A DNA stretch of 64,000 nucleotides. It comes from Channa striata (Eukaryota > Chordata > Actinopteri > Anabantiformes > Channidae). This document shows, in pieces, positions 34,180-45,015 of this stretch. The position numbers and the translations under genes are program-made. Below the pieces are notes generated by a model. It was not told where the DNA came from, did not search any database, and was given only the letters and a program-made list of their open reading frames with translations. Numbering within the stretch: the stretch's first letter is position 1; every line of letters begins with the position of its first letter. Where the stretch lies: positions 3,551,957 through 3,615,956 of the forward strand of contig CM065171.1 in assembly GCA_033026295.1 (NCBI GenBank), in the 5' to 3' direction.

Positions 34180-34610
34180 GAGCTCTTTAAGTACATATGA
34201 TATCAAATATTAGCACAATCCAAAGATCTATGATTAGGTTCTTTTTTTGCTAAATAAGAGTATATTACACCATTTATCAAGCCGAGTGGAAATGGTGACA
34301 TGTCTTCTGCCTTCCATTCATCATGATTACTGTGGCATCAGTCCTAGTTTGTGTCTTAGGTCATGATGTAGTTGCCTTGTCTCGATATGCTCGATTCTTA
34401 AGGGGAGGAAATTCTCTCTGGCACATTTGACTGGCACATCACGAGGTCGGAGTGTAGAGTTCATAAGCAAGGAAATTATTAATAGGTGAGTCAAAAGTGC
34501 CCTAAGCTCTACATAAGGCAAAGACAGGGAAGTTATGAAACAAAAAGAAATCAATTCACGTGCAACAAATATACCATTTCTGTTCCACAATGCTATTTAT
34601 ACGCCATAAT
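34180..34610. promoter_or_regulatory. Candidate enhancer-like block
   Basis: Complex sequence with CACCATTTATCAAGCCG, TCATCATGATTACTGTGGCA, TCTTAGGTCATGATGTAG and GGAAATTATTAATAGGTGAG, which runs into TCAAAAG. It ends just before the RTE relic. Confidence 0.34.
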
Positions 34611-34719
34611 TTGTACATTTCTCTTTTGCCTTTAAAGCAAACTGAAATACTTCTCATTAAAACAAATGAGGTAAAACAGTAAATATGAATAATTACTGCC
34701 TCATCAGTTTTGCATGGAC

Positions 34720-35330
34720 CAAGGTGGCCGTTTTATCGGTGTTTTTCGGTTTTATTGGGGTTTTTCCGTCTTATTGTGGCGTCTCGGTGCTCTGCCTTAC
34801 AGAGCTTGTGCCATGCTGCTGGCAAGAAGACCTGACCTATGGTCTGAGGAACAATATGAACTCCGTTCTGGCTGTGGAACAGTGAACCAACCTCTCTCTA
34901 CCGGTGACCGGAGGGGTAATGGAAATTTGCCTCATGTTGGCTTCATCAGACTGTGACCTTTAGCATGCACAGTCTGCAGAGAGCTGAGGAGCGGATGGGG
35001 TGACAGTCATCCAGAAAATGCTGGATTTGCTGCCAAAAGTTATGAAGCTTGAACATCTTGGGGAATTGTCCACAAGAGAGGGAGCATGGGAATGACACGG
35101 AGACTGGTTTGGCATGAGCAGGATATTGATTTGACTATAAGCTTTGAGTAGTGACCGAAAGAATGAGAGAATATTATTAATACTTACGGTCAAAATGAGT
35201 CTGATCAGTCGGGACGAATGGGGAAGGAGTTGTAGACACCAGAGGGAGCTGAGAACAGAGTCACCACTCGCTTTGACGGAACCAGTTCGTCCAGGCATCT
35301 GATCATTCAGCCCGAGCTGGAAAACAGGCA
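34720..35330 (+). pseudogene. RTE/Rex3-like LINE reverse-transcriptase relic
   Basis: This is a broken reverse-transcriptase region of an RTE-clade retrotransposon. SYCGVSVLC at about 34769-34795 corresponds to the NYRGISLL-type segment of these enzymes. EEQYE (34846) plus LRSGCGTVNQ (to 34890) matches the EEQYGFRPGRGTVNQ-type motif, but in a different frame, so there is a frameshift between them. The sequence then jumps to TGTTGGCTTCATCAGACTGT (about 34936), which belongs well downstream in the RT, so most of the catalytic palm, including the YADD-type motif, is deleted. Further pieces are CTTTGAGTAGTGACCGAAAG (35144) and CAGGCATCTGATCA (about 35296). The 144-codon minus-strand frame at 34960-35394 is antisense to this relic and is not a gene. 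Confidence 0.75.
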
Positions 35331-37289
35331 GGTCTAGACTAGAGACAGGCAGGTCTAATATACTTTGGTAGCAGTAGCAGCAGGATTTAACCAAAAGTAC
35401 TGATGCATCGATGCAAATGATAAAAAAATAACATAATATGTTCTCATTTGATACAGGATCTTAAAATTCAAATTTCAATTGATAAAATTTTTTTTAAGTG
35501 ACATTGATTTAAATGTTGAGACATTCAGCTCAAGTTTATTCCCAGTAACTTATTAGGTTTTAGTTCTGTGACACTTAATGATGTTGATGACTGGTGATGA
35601 CTGATGCGACATGGTAAGTGATGAGAAAACGTTCTATTTGTAAGTTCTTTGACCTTAATATTCTTGTTTAGAATCTTTTTTGTCTTTTCTCTTTTCGGTG
35701 GAACAGAATTTTCTTAACTGCAATGAACTAATGAGGATTGTATCAGGACATCACTACTAGTCCACCAGGTGTGCCACAGCACGTTTTAGGCCGTCTGAGG
35801 AGAAAGATGCTTTTGATTCGCTTCTCAAAATGTAAAACCCACCAATCATGAAACACTATGATGATTTGCCTTGGTCTTTTACTCCTGCTAAAAGATACTG
35901 TATTTAAAATGTAGCTTTGAAAGAATTATAGGGATGAGCTGCAGTAAAGTAAAGAATCTTGTTTTAGTAAAAATAGTTTATTCTATCTATTTTATCCTTT
36001 GCTTTTTACATTTTTTTACCCTTATTTGATTTTTCCCTTTTTTACTGTGCAGCTCTTTGTAATTTTCTAATAATTTGTGACCAGTGCTTGACCTCCATTT
36101 ATTGTTATTAAACCTTCCAGGTCCTCATGATACGACTCATATTTCCTGTATCTGTTTCATGGAACCACCTCTTTCCCTCCTTTGGTTTTGTGTGACCGTT
36201 GGTATTTTCAAAGGAAAAAAAATGTCTTTCAGGAAACAGAGAGAGAAGAGTTTGTAAATCATGGACACTTACACTCACCCTCCTTGTTTGTTCCAGTAAA
36301 CTACTTCTCGTTGATTTTAGTTAAGTTAAAATATTGTATTAAATTGACTATTCAGGTTTCATTTTATTTTCTCGAAACAGAGTTTTGTACCATGAGCTTA
36401 TTCCTGATTCTTCCAATTGGTCAGTCTGCACAAAGTCCTAACATCTCTGATGATTGTTGACATCAGAAATTGATACAATTTTTGTAATATAACGCAATTT
36501 CATTATTGTTGTGCAAAATAATCACAATTTGACCTCTAAACCAAATCATGCATCCCTAAAATACGCACAATTATTGCAATCCACCCCCAAAATGCACACA
36601 TCATACCGCTGTGGATGCAAAACGTAGGAAAAATAAAGCAAAGTGCAGCAACACAAGAAGCTGCTCTACTTCCGAAAAGCTCCTGCTCGTATATGAAGCC
36701 GTGCAAAGAATTGAAGTAAACACTGTCGCCCACACAGTGTTACACATGTGCACCCAATAGAAATGCTGCGTTGTTTCTTTTGTTAGGCCCATGAAGTTGT
36801 TTTTACCTTCTCCAACTGCAAACACGTCATTTCCAAATTCAACATGTATCAAGGTTCAATATAAAACAAATGTACCCACCTAATGTGGACTGTACAGAGA
36901 CAAGTGCATATGTAAAACACTGGGACGCTATCGAGGTGGAGTGGCACTTTTTAGTGTACAACGAGCAAAACCAGGAGGCGATAAAAGTCAACTGAAGGTT
37001 CCGAGTTTTGGAAATGCATTTGCACAGCTGCAGGAACGCAAAGCCACACAAAAACACTGACCCCATGCTGCCCAGTGCTGATTCCCTCCATCTCTGATCC
37101 CGATCTTGATTTTGTTGGCCACCGGCTGGATTTCAGCCTCCATTCACACTGTGATCACATGCACACTCACACGTTCGAAGTCTCGGCCTGCGTAACGTCG
37201 AGTGTTAATCTGACCGATCCCATCACTGCCAGTACGTTTCACAACAGCAAGAAAAAAAGCATTCTTCCTCTTTCTCCTCTCCATCTCTG
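35331..37289. other. AT-rich non-coding stretch, nothing recognised
   Basis: Starts with a two-copy CAGGCAGGTCTA repeat (35328-35339 and 35347-35358) and a GATGA-rich patch near 35580-35606. The rest is AT-rich. Frames of 74-92 codons (36182-36460 plus; 36601-36852 and 36839-37066 minus; 37075-37299 plus) carry no recognisable domain. Confidence 0.42.
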
Positions 37290-37525
37290 CCCTTTCTAAT
37301 ATCTCCAGCTTTGTTCAGAGGGAGATTTTTTTTGCAGCGACAGATGCAAAACACAAAAACACAAATCAGGTCTTTGAAATGGCCTGAACACAACTTGCCA
37401 GTATCAATCAATTCAGCCGCCGCTCGTCCCCTATGGACTATGACAAAAACATCTATCTCATCGGTGCAGCTCGCAATGATGCGGCCGCAGTGTCTTCAAT
37501 CTGCAATGCAAAATTAACCTCGGTT
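37290..37525. promoter_or_regulatory. Candidate enhancer-like block with PBX-HOX-type site
   Basis: ATCAATCA at 37403-37410 is the reverse complement of TGATTGAT, the PBX-HOX heterodimer core. It sits in TATCAATCAATTCAGCC. CTCGCAATGATGCGGCCGC and GCAAAATTAACCTCGG follow. Dense and repeat-free, and flanked by the two TG arrays downstream. Confidence 0.38.
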
Positions 37526-37566
37526 TAATATAGACGCGAGGGAGGAAGAAAGGAAGGATGGGGAAA

Positions 37567-37593
37567 TGTGTGTGTGTGTGTGTGTGTGTGTGT
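37567..37593. repeat. (TG)n microsatellite
   Basis: About 27 bp of uninterrupted TG. Confidence 0.95.
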
Positions 37594-37738
37594 AGAAATC
37601 CAACGAAATACCCTACGTTTCATTCCATTACTTGTTTGTGCCGTCCTTGAAGGAGGCCTGAGCTCACACACATTATAACAGCGAGTTATGAATGACAGCC
37701 GAAGACTCAAACTGCACAAATGTGGTGGAAAACTTATT

Positions 37739-37743
<5 letters not shown>

Positions 37744-37785
<42 letters not shown>
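37744..37785. repeat. (TG)n microsatellite
   Basis: About 42 bp of uninterrupted TG. With the array at 37567 it brackets a 150-bp complex spacer. The CA/TG repeats cause the His-Thr and Cys-Val runs in the frames on both strands. Confidence 0.96.
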
Positions 37786-37824
37786 ATCTGCTTTGCCAAT
37801 GTATTTGTCTGCACGCATGCAAAG

Positions 37825-38070
37825 GAGAAAGATGTTTAACCATCGTCCCAGGCAAAAATGACTTCCTCTTTGATGAAAAGGGCTGCCGAGGGTTTGCCGT
37901 TGTGTGGAGAAGGGAGGATTTGAAATTGTCTCCCAGTGATTGTGATTGCCAAGCGCAGGGCCAGGCCATTATATCAGTGAATCTTTGTTAAGCAGCCCCT
38001 GAGAGTGCCTGACAGCATAATTAATCTTACCATATGAACAAAGGGACCCACTCAATAGTACTGAGGACGC
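37825..38070. promoter_or_regulatory. Candidate enhancer-like block
   Basis: Complex sequence including AGTGATTGTGATTGCCAAGC, GGCCATTATATCAGTG, GACAGCATAATTAATC and ATATGAACAAAGGGACCC (an ACAAAG TCF/SOX-type core). It directly follows the TG array. Confidence 0.34.
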
Positions 38071-38192
38071 TTATTAAAAAAATACTGAACACACGCTCAA
38101 CCCCCCCAACCATCATTTCACCCAAAAAAAAAGGAAGAAATGCAGAGACGAGGGTAGTGGGAAAGGTGGCGTCATTATCTTTTTGTTTATGC

Positions 38193-38210
38193 TTTTTTTT
38201 TTTTTTTTTT
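38193..38210. repeat. Poly-T run (18 T)
   Basis: Eighteen consecutive T. It could be the poly-A of a minus-strand retrocopy, but no such copy is recognised beside it. Confidence 0.85.
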
Positions 38211-38264
38211 AAGAGGACGTGATGTGAGGTGGAGGACGCAGGTTGGTTGGCTGGTCGGTTGGAG

Positions 38265-38485
38265 GAGGGGGCAGCACCTGGCAGAATGATGGATCATTCT
38301 GTGCAACAGTGAACGATATTAAACAATAATACTGTTTATGTGATAGCGCCAAGCAAATAGTTTTAATTAGAAATTTTAGATTAGCCTAATCTTTCCCCTA
38401 ATGTAAATTTTCAACAGCAGTGGGAGCAATGAAGTGATTATATGGTTGTGCAGGATCTGGCACACACACATATTTAAAGGAAATA
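38265..38485. promoter_or_regulatory. Candidate enhancer-like block with homeodomain palindrome
   Basis: The 15-bp palindrome AGATTAGCCTAATCT (38378-38392) places two TAATCT homeodomain sites in inverted orientation around a central C. Nearby are GTTTTAATTAGAAATTTTAG, TAAACAATAATACTG and AGCAATGAAGTGATTATATG. TAATCT/TAATCC sites are preferred by OTX/PITX/GSC-type (lysine-50) homeodomains. The palindrome is seen directly; its use is inferred. Confidence 0.4.
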
Positions 38486-40689
38486 TCCTTATCAGTTGTT
38501 GATTCGGCCTAAAACATTTTTTGGAGACATAATTGTTTTGATACTCCAATACTGGAATATTTTTCTATACATAAAGTAAATGTTACTGCATATTGTAAAA
38601 TGATTTAGTGTAACCCAGTTTTTTTTTAATTACTAAGCTCCTGTAACCTTGGGTGCTGACGGTGTTAGAAACATTATCATATGTTCAAAGTGCTGTTTGT
38701 TCCAGTGCTGCTTTTATTTTTATTTGTAAGAACTCATTTTTCTGTTGTCTCGCCAAGAATGATGTGCACATTCAGTATGATAACATGATAAGGTACAAAA
38801 GCATGGATTATTATGGACTCTTTTTAAGTCATACAACCTACAGGACTCCCACAACAGCAGCTGATCAGCCACATCATTATTACCACCTGGTGGTTTTAAT
38901 ATAAAAATATGACATGGTTTTATTAAGCTTTCTCACCTCAAAAAACGCTCACCATGGTTTAACGATCTGTCAGCACATAAAGCAGTTAAAACTAGCTCCG
39001 TTTTTACCAACAGTGACCTTTGACCCCTATTTGTATGGCTACTATGGCTATTACCAGCGTTGTTTAAATACCTGATATATATATTTTTTTTTCTAAGCAC
39101 AGTATTTTCAATTTGTACCATAAATAAAATGTAGATAATATGCTCAAGAAGTGGACAGTTAAGTTTTTGTACTTCTACCACCTCTGCACGCCTGTCAATC
39201 ATATTTACTGTATATGGGCCATGCCAATCGTTGTCCTCATCACAAAAGCAAAAGCATCATTTAAAAGCAGCACCGTTAACGTTTTGGCCGATGGGTGTAT
39301 GCTGTCGTGTATTACATGACATTTTTCAAGGATGGGTCAGAAAATAATTTCACTGTTGTTTTTTACTCTTACAAAAGTTCATATTTTCGTCTGGTAGCTG
39401 AGGCCAAAAACCTGCGATTGTTGCCTGAGACGGTAGTTCTACTTAAGAGAGTGTTTGTTTCTTGTCAAAAATCTGAAGAGAGCTCCTTCTTTATTATCTC
39501 AATTGAACACATATGTTTAAATTTAAAACATAATTGTCTTTCTCTACAACCTAGATGTGCTCGTCTCTCTTCGTTATTGTGTAGACCTACGTTTCTTGGC
39601 TGTGCTTCTTGTGACACAGACTGGCAGCAGAGATATTTACTTACTAGCAGCTCAGATTGTTGCTTGGCCAAAGCCGGGGTGTCACACACTGACACAACAG
39701 GGCTACCTCGCATATTTCTATAACACGCCGCTGGCTTTGACACACTCAGCGTTGAATTTGAGTCCCATGCTACAACTAGCTGCATATCGTAGCTTTAAAA
39801 TTTGAACCCCTTCCAGCTTGTCCCCCAACATGACATTATGATCCAAAGACTGAGACAATCCAATTTCATTTAGACAAACATTGACAATGGGTCTAGGATG
39901 AAATGACAGTGATGAAAGTAAAGCTGGATGGACAATACCAGGATCGTAAAACTGAAGCAGCTCACAATGGCAACAAGAGACATTTTCAGAGGTAGTTTAA
40001 CTCTGGAACACACTGAATTCTAACATGAAGATCTAATTCAGATGAAAAGAAGAGAAGAACTTGTTAGTCCGATATGGCTGTTGGTTTTGGGGCCTTAACG
40101 ATGTAGATCTATATGTCAACAATGTCAGGTAAAGTCCACCACAATGGACTTCCAGTTCCTTTGAATCATGTCCACAAATTGCCACAAAAGGAATCGAAAA
40201 ATCAAAGATCAAATCTTCACTTGAACCGAAGATGCCAGGGCTGAGTTCAGCTCTGTCTCTCTCGCCTTCTTTTCTTCTTCTTCTCTGTTTAAATGTCAAG
40301 TTGGGGATATGTCACAAAGTACAAAATTCAAATTAATGTTTTAGAACACTGTGGAAAAATGAACAGTGCTTGGTTATTCCTGGACAGTCCCCCAGGTTGG
40401 CATCAAACCAAAAATTCAAAGTTGATAGGTTCTCGGAGAATGAATCATAAGGACAATGTGGTTTTTGTTTTGTATTTTTATTGATTGCGGTCCTTTTTGT
40501 ATTTTTGGGAATCTCTCTCGACATAATGTGATTCCTCTGTGAAATTAACCACAGTCCTTTAAAACAGACCCCCACCACCCCCACCCAACCAGCCCATTTC
40601 TAAACTGAACCCGGCTAAAAGTGGGGTGGAGTAGTTTAATTTATCAGAAACGGGTCACACACACTCTTGCATACGTACACACACACACA
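38486..40689. other. Non-coding stretch, nothing firmly recognised
   Basis: The longest frame is 142 codons (39295-39723, plus). It is Ser/Leu/Cys-rich, has no recognisable domain and is overlapped by a 106-codon antisense frame. A short stretch near 39606-39665 shares words with about 45630-45690. AT-rich spacer elsewhere, with a C-rich patch near 40568-40590 and CA runs near 40677-40692. Confidence 0.4.
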
Positions 40690-41045
40690 CAGGCCTGGCT
40701 ACTAGATCATCTCTGCAACCACAAAATCACTTTAATATATTCCCAGCGCTACTTTTGAATATTAATAAAATATCAATTATTAATTTTGCCTTTGGCATGG
40801 CACGATATACTAGTTTTAATTAGTGTACTGTACTCTTTCACAATTAAAAAATAATTGATGTCCACACATGTGGGCATTTTGCTGTGATGGTCTTTCTTGT
40901 TGTTGTCAACAGAGCAGGCGGTGAGATGATGCAGGCGCTCTCACGTCTTCCTCTTCTGCTTCTCGTTCACAGTTTAGATGCTCTTCGGGGCCCGAAGCCA
41001 TCAAGTCCCGTTTTAATAAAGAGCAACATCAAAACAAGATAATGA
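40690..41045. promoter_or_regulatory. Candidate enhancer-like blocks
   Basis: The first island (40725-40865) holds TGAATATTAATAAAATATCA, ATTATTAATTTTGCC, TTTTAATTAGTGTAC and AATAATTGATG. The second (40905-41040) holds GCAGGCGCTCTCACG, GTCCCGTTTTAATAAAGAGC and AACAAGATAATGAGACAG. Both are repeat-free, and the first is strongly TAAT-rich. Confidence 0.35.
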
Positions 41046-42399
41046 GACAGATTCGGGACTTTAAAAAAATGGAAGGAAATCTATAGAAGAGACGCTGATG
41101 TGAAGGAAAGAGATTCTGTTTATGCTCGAAGTTTGCGATGATGCCCGTATGCAAATGTACGGACCTCACCAATCAACACCAAGATGATTATCAAGATGGT
41201 TTGTTTGGCTTTTAAAATAAATGTAAATGCTGCATGTGCAATTGCCTTTATTTGCTGACCACAAGGAAGTTTTGATGCACTACTTTTTGTGCACATGCGG
41301 TACGAGGAAGAGCACGTGCCTAATTTTGGCCTGTTTGCATTTGCGTTAGTGATTTTGCCTCTTGGTTTGCGTGTGCCTGCTGTGTGCACGAGTGTGAGAG
41401 TGTGTACGTTTCCTCTGCATGGTGAAGTGGCAGATGGAAGTGTGAGAAGCAGGAAATCTGCTCCTGTCCATGTCAGTTCTGCTCCACAGAGCTCTGATAA
41501 CTGAATAATAATCCTCCCGGTCTGTCTGCTGCTCTCTGCGCTCTGCTTTCCTTCCCGCTACATCGTCTGATTGTCTCTTTAAGGTTTGTTCTATCAGGTG
41601 CTTTAATTCGTGCCAGATCCCGCCCAATCAGTCTAATGGAACAATATGCTGCATGCGCAGCGGGTGTGCTCGGTATCTTTGGTAACTTGCTGCTTGTGTT
41701 CAAGGCACTGTGGCTCTGCCTTGACGCACGAATGAGGAAGTATGGCTAAAAAAAAAAGTTTTCCGTGACACCAAGAAAGGGCCATCATGCTCTCCAGGAC
41801 ATACTGCAAGGGTGGCACACAATGATATGGATTTCATCTGGATTGTGAGCTGTAAGATGTCAAGATTCTCCGCCAGATTTGGTTCTTCAGTGTCTACAAC
41901 TGCAGCTACTGTCCCATAATTCTGGATTTTCAGCCAAAGACATCACTCTGTGCTTTATTTGAATGTCTGTTTCTCTGTGTCTTCTGTCTCCAAAGATTGT
42001 GGCACATTTGCAAGCACTGGCATATTGTGCTCCCTCCCCCAAAATAATATATTATTATAAATATATTTTATTTATGTTACTTGTTCGTTTACTGCTTTGA
42101 AATTTCTACGACACACAAGTTAGTTTGTTTAATGGGAGACAAACCTGTAGGAGCAACTGGTGATAGCACCCCTACGGTGACTGCAAGACTTCTCGAAATA
42201 ATGTAAAACAGCGCCCCTATAGCTGCAGGTGTGTCTTGATATTGCACTATAATGGCAGTTGGCTATGTTTTTGTAATGGAAAACATTATAAAAAACTGTC
42301 TTATGATCCCGCAACTATCATGGTTTGGATTGATTATATGCACAAAAATTGGAGGGTAGGGTCTTTCTTTCCTTTCCATGATAACTCCACTGTCTCATC
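41046..42399. other. Non-coding stretch, nothing recognised
   Basis: Contains an octamer ATGCAAAT at 41149-41156 and two AGC(A/G)CCCCTA words at about 42164 and 42209. Overlapping frames of 71-93 codons on both strands near 41289-41703 have no domains. Confidence 0.4.
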
Positions 42400-42960
42400 A
42401 CGCACCTCTACCGCACCTCAACCTCTCCAAAACTGAAGTTCTTGTTTTCCCAGCTAGACACATCATCAGCATTAACACTGGATCTGCAGTGATTGTCCAA
42501 AACTAAGTCGGGCAGAAATCTGGGGGTCATCATCGTCGACCAACTGAGCGTTACAGACCACATCTCTCTTTGGGGCATGAAGAAGGTCCTACCTCTCGGA
42601 ATACACAACTCAACTCATCATGCAGACACTGGTTATATCTCAACTCAATTACTTCAATGCACTGCTGATGGGGTTACTAGCATGCACGACAAAACCTTCT
42701 GCAAATGATCCAAAATCACTTTGGCAGGTAAAGTCCACACCCCTGTATAGATTGCTGCACTGGCTTCCTGGAGCTGCCCGGATTAGGTTCAACGCTCTGC
42801 CTCTTGCCTACAGGGTGGTCAGCTCAACAGCTCCTGCTTACTTCAGCTCAGTATTCCCACAAAGGTCCATTGAGCTGCCAAAATCTACATGCCCAGCAAC
42901 CTCAAAAAACTGCTGAAAACAGATATTTTCTGCATTTCTCTATGCACTTAAATCTTAAAC
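42400..42960 (+). pseudogene. L2/Maui-like LINE reverse-transcriptase C-terminal relic
   Basis: A decayed 3' coding end of an L2-clade retrotransposon. The pieces lie in the expected order with frameshifts between them. LNLSKTEVLVFPA (about 42418) corresponds to the LNPSKTELLLFP segment. RNLGVIIVDQLSVTDHISL (about 42514) is the RNLGVIIDDQLSFTDHIS motif. SQLNYFNALLMGLLACTTKP (about 42635) is the SRLDYCNALLAGLP segment. LLHWLPGAARIRFNALPLAY (about 42748) is the LHWLPVAARIRFK motif. LLKTDIF (about 42910) is the LLKTHLF end. The catalytic motifs lie upstream and are absent, so this is a 5'-truncated copy. The open frames of 71-98 codons in this interval are parts of this relic and not independent genes. 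Confidence 0.85.
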
Positions 42961-43835
42961 CAAACAAAAAACTAAACCTTTCTTACCTTTCTGCCCTTTC
43001 CTGTACTTGCATCTCATGAAACAGCAATTTGCTTTACTGTTTTCTCCTTGACTGAACTCAAACATCTATATAGTTTAGAAAAGTCTTGCATTTTGTGACC
43101 AAACCCTATTTTCTTGAAAAAAATAAGGGCTTACTATTTACTTTCTCTCTCATTTCTGTGTATTTATTTCTAGGGGACATTGTTTAGCTTTGAATGGTCA
43201 GAACGTATCTTACAAAAACCAAACTTACAATAAGAGCTGGGGATTGGAGTCTGGTCAAGGATCTAAACCCATATTTTCGTTAATTCAGGCGTCACAATTA
43301 GGTGATGAACTGGGAAACAACTTAACATTAAAAAAATATCAAAATCAAGTAAACATAGCATTATGACAATGGCCAGTTTTTAGTGAAAACTGTCCCAAAA
43401 TGGTCCTCAAATGCCTCACTTGATTCGTTGTGGTCAAAATGGTAAACTCACTTCTTCTCCTTTTGGTTTACCTTAGCCTTCTGATGACTTACCTTTCCAC
43501 ACCTTTGTCTTTAGCAACGTATCTCATGATGGAAAGTAAAGTTTGTAATCTAGGTTACATAGATTTGGTTCAGCTTCTGCAGGAACTCGTGGGTTTATAT
43601 TTATTAATAAGCATCTGTATGGTTTCAAAACATCAATCAAGGAGATCAATTAAGTCAGCAGTCAAATATAGGTTTCCGTGCTCTTTTTCTAATGTTGAAA
43701 AAACGAAAAAAAGTTTTTTAGAGTGAAGAAAAAAAAGAAGAAACAGAACCAGGGGATTTATGACAGGCAAATCTAGGAAATGGAGAAGAGGGAGGGTAGA
43801 CAGAAAGAGAAAGAGAGTTTCAAAGACTTCCCCTA
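42961..43835. other. Non-coding stretch, nothing recognised
   Basis: AT-rich sequence after the LINE relic with no recognisable tail. The 98-codon plus-strand frame at 43430-43726 is Leu/Ser-rich and unrecognised. A purine-rich tract occupies about 43720-43830. Confidence 0.4.
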
Positions 43836-44110
43836 ATGGTGTTGGCATGAGATTTGAGGGTTTAATATTGCATGCAGTTGGATTTTTTTTCTTTTTTTGT
43901 GCAATTGACCAACATGACATGCCTAACTGTATAAATGGGCTGTTTTATGATGATAAGATCACTGGCTAATAAGATATTTATGTGACATGCTGACGGATCC
44001 ATCTCCTCCCTTTCCCATCCTGCCATCTTCACGCCTCGCCAAGCCGGTGAGGATCAAACGCAAATTCTCCAAATGGGGTCGTTAAATGGAGAGGAAATTT
44101 AATAAATTAA
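43836..44110. promoter_or_regulatory. Candidate enhancer-like block
   Basis: TTTAATATTGCATGCAGTTG, GATGATAAGATCACTGGCTA and ATAAGATATTTATG lie in the first part (GATA cores). CGCCAAGCCGGTGAGGATCA, AAATGGGGTCGTTAAATGG and AATTTAATAAATTAATAC lie in the second. Complex and repeat-free apart from a T run near 43885. Confidence 0.36.
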
Positions 44111-44585
44111 TACTTTAATACTTTTTTTGAGACAAGGAGCTAAAAAAGAAGGATGGGAGGGAGAAAGGAAAGAAGTTTTTAGTCGTGACAAATAGCCCAA
44201 GTGACAGATTGTGTATAAAGCTTTTTTTTCCTTTCTTATATTCTATTTCTATTGTCCATTTTGTCTCTATCTCAATTTACTCTGCTAAACCTTATCTGGG
44301 TATTTATACATTATTGTCACTTATACTAAGTATAACACTTATGCCTAAATGAGAATACTGTGGTTGAGATCACTATGACAAGAAAATTCCGAATAAGACA
44401 TTTTTGAAAAAGGAAATCGTACGTGACCATTGTTCTTATAAGACAAATGTATGGTGACTTTGTATACGAATGGTTTGGATGTTGTAAGTGCTAAATGATG
44501 TTACATGGAAGAGTTATTTTGCTTATTGTGAATGTGATTCTCAAAAGGAAAAAAGGTTTCCAAGCAAGCTTTGACCACACTGTAC
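44111..44585. other. AT-rich spacer
   Basis: Nothing recognised. A T run occurs near 44223-44230. Confidence 0.42.
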
Positions 44586-45015
44586 ACAACAGTGGGTGAG
44601 CTCCCGCTGCCATATATCACTGTATATGCTCACATACAAACATCCTCCGGAGTGGAGATATCCAGAGGGCCCAATTAGCCAGAGACATGGAGAGCGAGGT
44701 AGAGAGAGGGGCGAGAGAGAGAGCGTTAGCATGTATCGCTGTGACAGACTGTGCTCTTTGTCAACTGCCAGCCTCCATGTTTGACTACAGGCCGCTTGTC
44801 AGTTCCTGCGTGGCATCCATAGCAACTCAAGTGTCACACAGTGCACACAAGCAAATGCACACAATCACACACATGCACAATTTGAGAGACAATGGCCACG
44901 CTAATTAGCCCTAATGCTGGTGATGAAAAGGCTTTACGTGCTGCCATCTTCGGAAAGGAAAGTTTTATCTGCAAATGTGTGACCCCATCATTTGACCCCA
45001 TCTCCCATGCAAACA
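44586..45015. promoter_or_regulatory. Candidate enhancer-like block
   Basis: Islands of complex sequence on either side of a short GA-rich patch (44695-44730): GGCCCAATTAGCCAGAGACA, TGACTACAGGCCGCTTGTCA, GTGGCATCCATAGCAACTC (a half X-box), GACAATGGCCACGCTAATTA and GAAAGTTTTATCTGCAAATG. High motif density. Confidence 0.35.

Noticed and set aside
34960..35394. 144-codon minus-strand open frame
   Set aside because: It is antisense to an RTE/Rex3-like relic on the plus strand, which explains the sequence better.
37525..37969. His-Thr-rich and Cys-Val-rich open frames
   Set aside because: They are translations of TG/CA microsatellites.
39295..39723. 142-codon plus-strand open frame
   Set aside because: No recognisable domain, a long antisense frame overlaps it, and a frame of this length is expected a few times by chance in 64 kb of two-strand sequence.
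42155..42230. Possible paired CTCF-like sites around AGCACCCCTA and AGCGCCCCTA
   Set aside because: Each matches only part of the CTCF core and lacks the GGTGG side in the right position.
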